A stretch of 14,583 nucleotides of DNA from Kutzneria sp036403095 (GCA_036403095.1 DASWRQ010000101.1:1-14583), one strand, 5' to 3'; shown: positions 1 to 6,448, counted from the stretch's first letter. Numbers and translations are program-made. The notes: generated by a model from the letters alone, not told the origin.

Positions 1-90
1 CCCGCTCACCCGACCCGGCCCGCTCACCCGACCCGGCCCGCTCACCCGACCCGGCCCGCTCACCCGACCCGGCCCGCTCACCCGACCCGG
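1..90. repeat. Five tandem copies of an 18-bp repeat
   Basis: Five identical head-to-tail copies of CCCGCTCACCCGACCCGG, starting at base 1 and probably continuing beyond the window edge. The array breaks off after base 90, where only the first four bases of the next copy match. The unit is a multiple of three and all three forward frames stay open through it, so it could be the repetitive 3' end of an upstream gene (jag is the usual neighbour of rsmG) or an intergenic minisatellite; the window cannot decide. There are no spacers, so it is not a CRISPR array. Confidence 0.95.
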
Positions 91-199
91 CCCGGTCGAT
101 GGCGCGGGTGGGGTGCGGGCGGAGCACCGGGGTTGGGGCGGCGTGGAGGCTCCCCGATCGGGTGCCGCACGGCGATCGGAGGTGTTTGTTGGTCGCCGT

Positions 200-213
200 G
201 TTTCACGTGAAAC
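200..213. other. parS: parS centromere site 1 (perfect)
   Basis: GTTTCACGTGAAAC, a perfect 14-bp palindrome identical to the core bacterial parS consensus bound by ParB. It lies upstream of rsmG, 30 bp before site 2. ParB, encoded at 1987-2976, is the expected ligand and would load and spread from here. Confidence 0.95.
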
Positions 214-243
214 GGGGTCGTCGGGGAAGATGGGGCGGACACG

Positions 244-257
244 GTTTCACGTGAAAC
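244..257. other. parS: parS centromere site 2 (perfect)
   Basis: A second perfect GTTTCACGTGAAAC palindrome, 44 bp centre-to-centre from site 1. It ends just before a possible GTG start for rsmG at 258, which argues against that start because no ribosome binding site precedes it. Confidence 0.95.
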
Positions 258-278
258 GTGCGGACGGATTGGGAGCGT

Positions 279-965
279 ATGAGCGAGGCGTGGGAGCCGC
301 CGGCGGACGTCGTGGAGCGGGTGTTCGGCGACGGTGCGTCGGGGGCCATCAAGTTCGCCGCGCTCTTGGCCGACCATGGAGTGGAGCGCGGACTGATCGG
401 CCCGCGTGAGGTCGAGCGGCTCTGGGAGCGTCATCTGTTCAACTCGGCGGTACTCGCCGAGTTGGTGCCGCCGAATTGTCGGGCAGTGGACGTAGGGTCG
501 GGGGCGGGGCTTCCCGGCATCCCGCTGGCGATCGCGCGACCGGACGTCCGGCTGACTCTGCTGGAACCGATGGCCCGCCGCGTCGCCTGGCTCCAAGAAG
601 TCGTGGACACCCTCGGCCTCGACGTCGAGGTGGTGCGGGGCCGGGCGGAGGAACCCGAGGTGCGCAGTCGGCTCGGCGGCAGCGACATCGTCACCGCCCG
701 GGCGGTGGCCCCGATGGAGCGGCTGGCCAAGTGGTGCCTTCCGCTCCTCCGGTCCGGCGGGCTGATGCTGGCGCTCAAGGGAGCCAGCGCGGCCGAGGAA
801 CTGGAACGTGATGCGGCAGCGGTGGCGAAGGCGGGCGGCTCCCGACAGTGGGTGGCCACCTGCGGCGCCGAGGTGCTCGAGGTGCCGACGACCGTCGTCG
901 TGGTGGAACGAGATGAACGGGTGGGGCGTCGTGACGGCGGACGTCGGAGACGGAAGGATGGGTGA
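279..965 (+). CDS. rsmG: 16S rRNA (guanine-N7)-methyltransferase RsmG
   Basis: RsmG (GidB) uses S-adenosylmethionine to methylate N7 of G527 (E. coli numbering) in 16S rRNA; loss of the family enzyme gives low-level streptomycin resistance. The 228-residue product has the family's usual length. Visible motifs are the glycine-rich SAM loop VDVGSGAGLPGIPL (about residues 70-83), an upstream ERHLFNS segment, and TARAVAP followed by a hydrophobic stretch ending LALKG (about 139-167). The last 20 residues form a basic tail rich in Arg, Lys and Gly. I chose ATG 279, which follows TTGGGAG, over GTG 258, which abuts parS site 2 and lacks a ribosome binding site. It lies upstream of parA, as in most actinobacteria. 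Confidence 0.93.
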   Translation: MSEAWEPPADVVERVFGDGASGAIKFAALLADHGVERGLIGPREVERLWERHLFNSAVLAELVPPNCRAVDVGSGAGLPGIPLAIARPDVRLTLLEPMARRVAWLQEVVDTLGLDVEVVRGRAEEPEVRSRLGGSDIVTARAVAPMERLAKWCLPLLRSGGLMLALKGASAAEELERDAAAVAKAGGSRQWVATCGAEVLEVPTTVVVVERDERVGRRDGGRRRRKDG

Positions 966-1000
966 GTGTGTACTCGGATCCTCAGATCGGAGCACCGCAT

Positions 1001-1014
1001 GTTCCACGTGAAAC
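1001..1014. other. parS: parS site 3, in the parA leader
   Basis: GTTCCACGTGAAAC: one base from a perfect palindrome. With flanks (1000-1015) it reads TGTTCCACGTGAAACA, which matches the well-known TGTTNCACGTGAAACA parS consensus. It sits between the rsmG stop and the chosen parA ATG, so ParB bound here could also affect parAB expression (inference). Translated in the parA frame it would read V-P-R-E-T. Confidence 0.9.
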
Positions 1015-1072
1015 AGAGCGACTCGCAGAGGCACACGACGGGCCCGTCGGAGCCGGAGAGGTACTACGCCCG

Positions 1073-1990
1073 ATGAATCCAGCAATGAGCGAGTCGGTCA
1101 TGGCCGGCGAAGGCGCCACCTGGACTCCGATCGAAGCCGAGGCCCAGCGCGCCGCCAAGGTGCTGCACCCGGATTCGTTGAAGCTTCCTCGCCCCGCCCA
1201 CCGCCGCATCATGACGGTGGCCAACCAGAAGGGCGGCGTCGGCAAGACGACCAGCACGGTCAACCTGGCTGCCGCGCTCGCCCTGCACGGCCTGAAGACG
1301 CTCGTGATCGACCTCGACCCCCAGGGCAACGCCAGCACCGCCCTGGCCATCGAACACCGGTCCGGCACACCGTCGGTCTACGAGGTGCTGATCGGCGAGA
1401 TCTCCATCGTCGACGCGGCGGCGGTAAGCGAGCAGTCGCCCAACCTGTACTGCGTGCCGGCCACCATCGACCTGGCCGGCGCGGAGATCGAGCTCGTCTC
1501 CATGGTGGCCCGCGAGTCCCGCCTCAAGGAGGCGCTGTCCAACGAGGCGCTGGACGCGCTCGGTATCGACTACGTCTTCATCGACTGCCCGCCCTCGCTC
1601 GGTCTGCTCACGGTCAACGCGCTCGTCGCGGCCAAGGAGGTGCTGATCCCGATCCAGTGCGAGTACTACGCGCTGGAGGGGCTCGGCCAGCTGCTCCGCA
1701 ACATCGACCTCGTCAAGGCGCACCTGAACCCGGCGCTGGACGTCTCCACCATCCTGCTCACCATGTACGACGGCCGCACCAAGCTGGCCGACCAGGTGAC
1801 CAGCGAGGTGCGCGGCCACTTCGGCGACACCTGCCTGCAGACGGTCATCCCCCGCAGCGTGAAGGTCTCGGAGGCGCCCGGCTACGGCCAGACGGTGCTG
1901 GCCTACGACCCCGGCTCTCGGGGCGCGATGAGTTACCTGGACGCCGCCCGCGAGATCGCCGATCGCGGCACGGAGATGGAGAGCGCATGA
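1073..1990 (+). CDS. parA: Chromosome partitioning ATPase ParA (Soj)
   Basis: ParA binds DNA non-specifically as an ATP dimer and moves ParB-parS complexes to segregate origins. The 305-residue product shows the deviant Walker A motif KGGVGKTT (about residues 53-60), the A' motif VIDLDPQGN (78-86) and the Walker B region VFIDCPPSLG (168-177), then the conserved IPRSVKVSEAPGYG segment. ATG 1073 follows GGAGAGG at 1055-1061. The same frame is open to GTG 962, which overlaps the rsmG stop and follows GGAAGGA. However, the intervening 36 codons have only about 50% G or C at third positions, against nearly all elsewhere, and contain parS. I therefore treat that stretch as leader. The gene overlaps parB by ATGA, so translation is probably coupled. 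Confidence 0.94.
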   Translation: MNPAMSESVMAGEGATWTPIEAEAQRAAKVLHPDSLKLPRPAHRRIMTVANQKGGVGKTTSTVNLAAALALHGLKTLVIDLDPQGNASTALAIEHRSGTPSVYEVLIGEISIVDAAAVSEQSPNLYCVPATIDLAGAEIELVSMVARESRLKEALSNEALDALGIDYVFIDCPPSLGLLTVNALVAAKEVLIPIQCEYYALEGLGQLLRNIDLVKAHLNPALDVSTILLTMYDGRTKLADQVTSEVRGHFGDTCLQTVIPRSVKVSEAPGYGQTVLAYDPGSRGAMSYLDAAREIADRGTEMESA

Positions 1991-2976
1991 CACCGCCGGA
2001 ACGCAAGGGCGGCCTCGGCCGCGGCCTCGCCGCGTTGATCCCGCAGGGACCACCCGCGACCGAGGCCAACGGGTCGAGCGCCCCGGTCGGCGTCCTGCCG
2101 GACGCCGCTCCCCCGGCGGTGGTCGGTGGCAACACGGTGGCCGGTGCGGTCTACCGCGAGGTGCCGATCACCGAGATCAAGCCCAACCCGAAGCAGCCCC
2201 GCCAGGTCTTCGACGAGGACGCGCTGGCCGAGCTGGAGCACTCCATCCGCGAGTTCGGCCTCATGCAGCCGATCGTCGTGCGGGAGCTCGGCCACGGCTC
2301 GTACGAGTTGGTCATGGGCGAGCGCCGGTGGCGCGCCTCCCAGCGGGCCGGCCTGGACGCCATCCCGGCCATCGTGCGCCAGACCGCCGACGCGGCCATG
2401 CTGCGCGACGCGCTGCTGGAGAACATCCACCGGGCGCAGCTGAACCCGTTGGAAGAAGCGGCGGCCTACCAGCAGCTGCTGGACGAGTTCGAGGTGACAC
2501 ACGAGGAACTGGCCTCGCGGATCGGTCGCAGCCGGCCGGTCATCACCAACACCATTCGGCTGCTCAAGCTGCCGCTGCCGGTCCAGCGCCGCGTCGCCGC
2601 CGGCGTGCTCTCGGCCGGGCACGCCCGGGCGCTGCTCGGACTCGAGGACTCCGGTTCCCAGGAGGACCTCGCCGCGCGGATCATCGCCGAGGGGCTCTCG
2701 GTCCGAGCCACCGAGGAAATGGTGACGCTGGCCAAGAACGAGGCACCGGCCAAGCCGAAGCCCGCTCCCCGCAAGCCCATCCACGCCCCCGGACTCCAGG
2801 ACCTCGCCGACCGCCTGTCGGACTCGTTCGACACTCGGGTGAAGGTCGAACTCGGCCGCCGCAAGGGCCGCATCGTCGTCGAGTTCGGGTCGGTCGACGA
2901 CCTTGAGCGCATTGTCGGCCTCATCGCGCCGGATGCGACAAATCAGACACGGATCGGGGAGATCCCATCACCCTGA
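1987..2976 (+). CDS. parB: Chromosome partitioning protein ParB (Spo0J)
   Basis: ParB is a CTP-dependent DNA clamp that loads at parS, spreads, and recruits SMC and ParA. The 329-residue protein begins with the conserved KGGLGRGLAALIP tail that stimulates ParA (residues 7-19). It has the CTP-binding GERRWRA (111-117) and ENIHRAQLNPLEEA (145-158) boxes, a helix-turn-helix segment around 170-196 and a C-terminal dimerisation region (about 270-315). Its start overlaps the parA stop by four bases and GGAG lies just upstream. Its probable targets, five parS sites, flank it in this window. Confidence 0.96.
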   Translation: MTPPERKGGLGRGLAALIPQGPPATEANGSSAPVGVLPDAAPPAVVGGNTVAGAVYREVPITEIKPNPKQPRQVFDEDALAELEHSIREFGLMQPIVVRELGHGSYELVMGERRWRASQRAGLDAIPAIVRQTADAAMLRDALLENIHRAQLNPLEEAAAYQQLLDEFEVTHEELASRIGRSRPVITNTIRLLKLPLPVQRRVAAGVLSAGHARALLGLEDSGSQEDLAARIIAEGLSVRATEEMVTLAKNEAPAKPKPAPRKPIHAPGLQDLADRLSDSFDTRVKVELGRRKGRIVVEFGSVDDLERIVGLIAPDATNQTRIGEIPSP

Positions 2977-2982
2977 CGACTT

Positions 2983-2997
2983 ACGTCACGGTGACGT
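2983..2997. other. 15-bp palindrome just after parB
   Basis: ACGTCAC-G-GTGACGT, perfect 7-bp arms around one central base, 6 bp after the parB stop codon. The one-base centre makes it look more like a protein-binding site than a terminator, but it could fold as a weaker hairpin. The ligand is unknown. Confidence 0.5.
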
Positions 2998-3095
2998 TGG
3001 GGAAAAACGTGGGCAGGAGAGGTGCCCGGCGGCCAGTAGAAAGCGCGCCGGGCGGCAGCGGAGGTCGAGCCAGAATCTGGCCGGGCGGCGGCGGT

Positions 3096-3109
3096 GTTTC
3101 ACGTGAATC
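3096..3109. other. parS: parS site 4 (one mismatch)
   Basis: GTTTCACGTGAATC matches the parS core at 13 of 14 positions; the penultimate A is T. It lies 26 bp before an identical copy, downstream of parB. The central CACGTG and the left arm are intact, so ParB binding is likely but may be weaker than at sites 1 and 2. Confidence 0.8.
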
Positions 3110-3121
3110 TGGACGGGCGGT

Positions 3122-3135
3122 GTTTCACGTGAATC
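3122..3135. other. parS: parS site 5 (same mismatch as site 4)
   Basis: GTTTCACGTGAATC, identical to site 4 including the A-to-T change in the right arm, 26 bp further on. The shared variant fits local duplication rather than independent decay. Confidence 0.8.
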
Positions 3136-3203
3136 CGGCCGAGCGCCGATGGCGAAACGACAAGCCTTGGACAACGGGGCGACCCGGACTTGCTCGACGG
3201 CGC

Positions 3204-3217
3204 GCGGTGATCACCGC
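3204..3217. other. 14-bp perfect palindrome
   Basis: GCGGTGATCACCGC is a perfect palindrome with no spacer, in the middle of the convergent gap. Its core GGTGATCACC recurs at 10834-10843 just upstream of sigM. It could be a protein-binding site; nothing identifies the ligand. Confidence 0.5.
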
Positions 3218-3319
3218 ACCGAGTGGGAGTGAGGGGCGGGACCCGAAGTCGCTCGGCGGCTGACGGGTTGGGGACGCACTGAGCGGGCCGGACTAAAAGC
3301 GATGGCCGCCGGTCGTCGA

Positions 3320-3346
3320 GCTCGGCTGCCGGACAGGCAGCCGAGC
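3320..3346. terminator. Hairpin between convergent parB and ATP-grasp genes
   Basis: GCTCGGCTGCC (3320-3330), loop GGACA, GGCAGCCGAGC (3336-3346): a perfect 11-bp GC-rich stem. It lacks a T run on either side, which is common for actinobacterial terminators. Its place between two convergent 3' ends fits bidirectional termination. Confidence 0.7.
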
Positions 3347-3357
3347 GGAACGTCGGG

Positions 3358-4311
3358 TCAGCGGGGGCCGCGGGTGACGGCGCGTTCGATGAGGGCGGCG
3401 AAGGTGTCGCCCAGGGAGCGGCCGGCGGCTTCGATGGCCATGGGCAGCAGCGAGGTCTCGGTGAGGCCGGGCGACACGTTGACCTGAAGGAAGTTGACCG
3501 TGCCGTCGGGGGCGACGATGGCGGTGGTGCGGGAGACGTCGCGAAGGCCGAGCAGGCGGTGGGCGGCGACGGCGAGCTCACCGACCTCGGCGCCGGCGGC
3601 GGAACTCAGGCGAGCGGGGGTGTGGAAATCCGTGAGCCCGGCGGTGTAGCGAGCGGTGTAGTCGTAGGTGCCGGTGGTGGGACTGATCTCGACGGCGGGG
3701 AGGGCCTCGGGACCGGAGGGACCGTCGAGCACACCGACGGCCACCTCGACACCGGTGACGAACTGCTCGGCCAGCACGGTGTCGCCGTAGGCCAGGCAGC
3801 CCACCATGGCGGCGGGCAGCTCGGCGGCCTCGCGGACGACCTGGGTGCCGAGGGCGGAGCCGCCCTGGTCGGGCTTGAGGATCAAGGGCAGGCCGATGCG
3901 GTCGACGAGGGCGTCCAACACGGCCTGGGCGCCGAGCTCCCGGAAGGTGCTGTGCGGTAGGACGACCCAGTCGGGCGTGGAAAGGCCGACACGGGCCAGC
4001 TCAGCCTTGGCAGTGGGCTTGTCCCACGCCCGACGGCAGGCCCGGGAGTCGGTCCCGACGTAGGGCACGCCGAACATCTCCAGGATCGACTGGATGGAGC
4101 CGTTCTCGCCCTCACCGCCGTGCAGGGCCACCACAACGGCATCGGGGCGGTTGCCACGCAGGCGCTCCAGGAGGCCGGCGTCGGCATCCCACTCCTCGAC
4201 GGTCAACCCGACCGAGCGAAGGGCAGCCGACAACCGGCGCCCCGAACGCAGCGACACGTCCCGCTCGTGCGACAACCCACCCGACAGCACGGCGACCCAG
4301 CGATCCGACAT
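3358..4311 (-). CDS. D-Ala-D-Ala ligase-like ATP-grasp protein with altered metal site
   Basis: The 317-residue product matches the D-alanine-D-alanine ligase family along its whole length. It has the N-terminal SHERDVSLRSG with the substrate-binding Glu (residue 16), HGGEGENGSIQ (64-74), the ATP-binding KPDQGGSALG (146-155), YDYTARY (216-222) and VNVSPGLT near the end. Compared with E. coli DdlB, the Mg2+ ligand Asp257 is Thr263 and Glu270 is Gln276; Asn272 (Asn278) and Arg255 (Arg261) are kept. It may have lost ligase activity or use another chemistry, so I give no ddl symbol. ATG 4311 follows GGTGG with a 5-base gap; GTG 4320 is a weaker alternative. It starts 21 bp after the aminotransferase stop, so the two are probably co-transcribed. 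Confidence 0.85.
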   Translation of the reverse strand: MSDRWVAVLSGGLSHERDVSLRSGRRLSAALRSVGLTVEEWDADAGLLERLRGNRPDAVVVALHGGEGENGSIQSILEMFGVPYVGTDSRACRRAWDKPTAKAELARVGLSTPDWVVLPHSTFRELGAQAVLDALVDRIGLPLILKPDQGGSALGTQVVREAAELPAAMVGCLAYGDTVLAEQFVTGVEVAVGVLDGPSGPEALPAVEISPTTGTYDYTARYTAGLTDFHTPARLSSAAGAEVGELAVAAHRLLGLRDVSRTTAIVAPDGTVNFLQVNVSPGLTETSLLPMAIEAAGRSLGDTFAALIERAVTRGPR

Positions 4312-4332
4312 GGGAGCCACCGTAGATGACGG

Positions 4333-5652
4333 TCAGGCGGTGTCCGGAGTCGGCGTCTGCGCGCCGGACAGGCGCCGGTGTGTCACGGTGCCGAACGTGC
4401 TGAGCAGCTCCAGCTCCCCCTCCAGCACGGCGGCGAGGCGGCGAACGCCCTCCCGGATCCGCTCAGGCGTCGGGTAGCAGTAGGACAGGCGCATCTGGCG
4501 GCTGCCGAAGCTGTCGGCGTAGAAGGCGGTGCCGGGCACGTAGGCCACGCGCTGCGTGACGGCCCGCGGCAGCATGGCCTTGGTGTCGAGACCTTCGGGC
4601 ACGGTCAGCCACACGTAGAAGCCGCCCTCGGGCTTGGTCCACGTGCACCCGGCCGGCAGCTGCTGCTCCATCGCGGCCAGCGTGGCGTCCCGGCGCTCCC
4701 GGTACGCCTCCCGGTAGGTCTTGATCTGGCCCTTCCAGTCGTGCTGCGACAGGTAGCGGCTGACCACGGCCTGGGTGAAGGCGGGCGGGCACAGGGTCGC
4801 GGACTCGGCGGCCAGCACCAGCTTCTCGCGCACGGCGTGCGGCGCGAGCACCCAGCCGACCCGCAGGCCGGGGGCGAAGGTCTTGGAGAACGAGCCGAGG
4901 TAGACCACGTTGGTCGGGTCGGCCGAGCGCAGCGCCGGATAGGTCTGGCCGTCGAAGCCGAGCAGGCCGTACGGGTTGTCCTCGACCACCAGCACGTCGT
5001 GCTGGGCGCAGATCTCCAGGATCTCGGCCCGGCGGGCCACTGACAGCGTGACGCCGGCCGGGTTCTGGAAGTTGGGGATCGTGTAGAGGAACTTCACCCG
5101 CCGGCCGCTGGCCCGCACGGCGACCAGGGCCTGCCGCAGCGCCTCGGGCACCAGGCCGGCGTCGTCCATCTCGACGTGCACGACCTGGGCCTGGTAGGCG
5201 GAGAAGGTGCCCAGCGCGCCCACGTACGACGGGGCCTCGGCCAGCACGACGTCGCCCGGGTCGCAGAAGACCCTGGTGACCATGTCCAGCCCCATCTGGG
5301 AGCCGACCGTGACCACCACGTCGTCGGGATGCGCGGAGATGCCCTCGAGCGCCATCACCTCGCAGATCTGCTCGCGCAGCTCGACGGTGCCCTGGGCGGA
5401 GCCGTACTGGAGCGCGGTCAGGCCGTCGGCGGCGATCATCTGGCCGACGTCGGCGGCGAGCGAGTCCAGCGGAAGTGCGGAAAGGTAGGGCATGCCGCCG
5501 GCCAGGGAGACAACCTCGGGGCGGCTCGCCACCGCGAAGAGCGCTCGAATCTCAGATGCCGTCATGCCCGCAGTGCGCGCCGCGTAGCGGCCGAGGTGCG
5601 GGTCGAGGCTGCGTCCGGCCTGGTGCGCCGGCTGAGATCCGATGTCGCTCAC
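4333..5652 (-). CDS. PLP-dependent aminotransferase, MocR/2-aminoadipate type (COG1167-like)
   Basis: A 439-residue fold-type-I aminotransferase without the N-terminal wHTH domain of MocR regulators. Motifs include NFQNPAG (about residues 194-200, PLP-contacting Asn), EDNPYG (224-229, with the Asp that pairs with the pyridine nitrogen and the Tyr), and GSFSKTFAPGLRVGW, whose Lys257 should form the Schiff base. Relatives include 2-aminoadipate and multi-substrate aromatic or valine-pyruvate aminotransferases; the substrate cannot be read from sequence. I chose GTG 5652 because GAGGGAGG lies a few bases upstream; TTG 5667 would precede that signal. It is the first gene of a probable two-gene unit with the ATP-grasp protein and is divergent from the GNAT gene. 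Confidence 0.92.
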   Translation of the reverse strand: MSDIGSQPAHQAGRSLDPHLGRYAARTAGMTASEIRALFAVASRPEVVSLAGGMPYLSALPLDSLAADVGQMIAADGLTALQYGSAQGTVELREQICEVMALEGISAHPDDVVVTVGSQMGLDMVTRVFCDPGDVVLAEAPSYVGALGTFSAYQAQVVHVEMDDAGLVPEALRQALVAVRASGRRVKFLYTIPNFQNPAGVTLSVARRAEILEICAQHDVLVVEDNPYGLLGFDGQTYPALRSADPTNVVYLGSFSKTFAPGLRVGWVLAPHAVREKLVLAAESATLCPPAFTQAVVSRYLSQHDWKGQIKTYREAYRERRDATLAAMEQQLPAGCTWTKPEGGFYVWLTVPEGLDTKAMLPRAVTQRVAYVPGTAFYADSFGSRQMRLSYCYPTPERIREGVRRLAAVLEGELELLSTFGTVTHRRLSGAQTPTPDTA

Positions 5653-5725
5653 GCCTGCCTCCCTCAACTTGTGAGGCGTGGTAGATCAGATGAGTGTAAC
5701 GGGCGTCCCGATCGGGGCTGAGTCC

Positions 5726-5754
5726 TTCCGACGCTCGTCACACCGGCCTATGCT
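5726..5754 (+). promoter_or_regulatory. Possible sigma-70-type promoter for the GNAT gene
   Basis: TATGCT at 5749-5754 resembles a -10 box and lies 17 bp after TTCCGA, a weak -35 (3 of 6). It sits in the 155-bp divergent gap, about 50 bp before the GTG 5808 start. On the other strand TACACT (5698-5693) is a possible -10 for the aminotransferase but has no recognisable -35. Confidence 0.3.
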
Positions 5755-5807
5755 GGTCCGGTTCCCGTGGGGTCACGCGGGGTTGGAGTCTGCGCGTGGG
5801 AGGTCGG

Positions 5808-6446
5808 GTGTCGCGGCGCGTTGTGGGCGTCACTCTGGACAACCTCGAGCACCTCCCCAAGCGGTGCCGCAAATGCGTGTTCTGGGAGCTCGCGCCGCAC
5901 TTGAAGGAGCAGGCCGAGGAGTACGGCCAGACCGACTTCGAGAAGGAGGCCTGGGTCTCCAGCGTGCTGCTGGAGTGGGGCTCCTGCGGTCGGATCATCT
6001 ACGTGGACAACGTGCCGGCCGGCTATGCCCTGTACGCGCCGCCGAGCGCGGTGCCCAGGGCCGTCGCCTTCCCCACCGCCCCGGTGTCGGCCGACGCCGT
6101 GCTGCTGACCGCGCTGCGGGTGCTGCCCGAGTTCGAGCGGGGCGGCCTGGGCCGGGTGCTGGTGCAGGCGGTGGCCAAGGACCTCACCCGCCGCGGCGTG
6201 AAGGCGATCGAGGCGTTCAGCGACGCGTCCATCGACGACGAGGCCGGCTGCGTCATCCCGGCCAACTTCCTGCTCTCCGTCGGCTTCAAGACGGTCCGCC
6301 CGCACCCGCGCTGGCCCCGGCTGCGCCTGGAGCTGCGCACGGCGCTGTCGTGGAAGGAAGACGTGGAGGCGGCGCTGGAGCGGCTGCTCGGCACCGTGAC
6401 GATCACCGGCGTCGGCAGCGCCGAGCCGAGCCTGCGTCCGGCATGA
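5808..6446 (+). CDS. GNAT-family protein with N-terminal CxxC (Rv3916c-like)
   Basis: This 212-residue protein resembles the uncharacterised acetyltransferase-like protein found between parB and cwlM in mycobacteria. The glycine loop ERGGLGRVL (110-118), preceded by a strand ending LRVLPEF and followed by a helix, fits the acetyl-CoA pyrophosphate-binding motif A. The N terminus holds CRKC (Cys20, Cys23) inside LPKRCRKCVFWEL, and two more cysteines occur at 60 and 148; zinc binding or redox sensing is possible but unproven. GTG 5808 follows GGGAGG (5798-5803), and family members typically begin MSRRV-GVTLDNL. GTG 5796 would bury that signal. The acceptor substrate is unknown. Confidence 0.85.
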   Translation: MSRRVVGVTLDNLEHLPKRCRKCVFWELAPHLKEQAEEYGQTDFEKEAWVSSVLLEWGSCGRIIYVDNVPAGYALYAPPSAVPRAVAFPTAPVSADAVLLTALRVLPEFERGGLGRVLVQAVAKDLTRRGVKAIEAFSDASIDDEAGCVIPANFLLSVGFKTVRPHPRWPRLRLELRTALSWKEDVEAALERLLGTVTITGVGSAEPSLRPA

Positions 6447-6448
6447 AA

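Larger units (their letters stand above)
3073..3146. repeat. Tandem repeat unit that carries the downstream parS pair
   Basis: GAATCTGGCCGGGCGG at 3073-3088, GAATCTGGACGGGCGG at 3105-3120 and the diverged GAATCCGGCCGAGCGC at 3131-3146 are separated by TGTTTCACGT at 3095-3104 and 3121-3130. The first unit has six extra bases (CGGCGG, 3089-3094). The two parS sites are therefore parts of a duplicated 26-32 bp unit. Confidence 0.8.
2977..3357. other. Convergent intergenic region with parS sites, palindromes and a hairpin
   Basis: This 381-bp gap lies between the convergent parB and ATP-grasp genes. It contains a 15-bp palindrome just after the parB stop, a tandem-repeat unit carrying two variant parS sites, a 14-bp perfect palindrome at 3204-3217 and an 11-bp hairpin at 3320-3346. 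Short open frames here have no visible ribosome binding site and show parS-derived peptides rather than a protein-like composition, so I see no gene. Confidence 0.7.

Noticed and set aside
1..90. CRISPR array
   Set aside because: The 18-bp units are directly adjacent and identical with no unique spacers, and no cas genes are present.
1..278. oriC or DnaA-box cluster
   Set aside because: The gene context is near oriC, but I saw no TTGTCCACA-like boxes or AT-rich stretch here; the origin should lie outside the window.
78..1085. Long minus-strand open frame over rsmG (335 codons)
   Set aside because: It is antisense to a clear RsmG, is rich in Arg, His and Pro with no family motif, and contains parS-derived FHVKH peptides. 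It is a shadow of GC-rich coding sequence.
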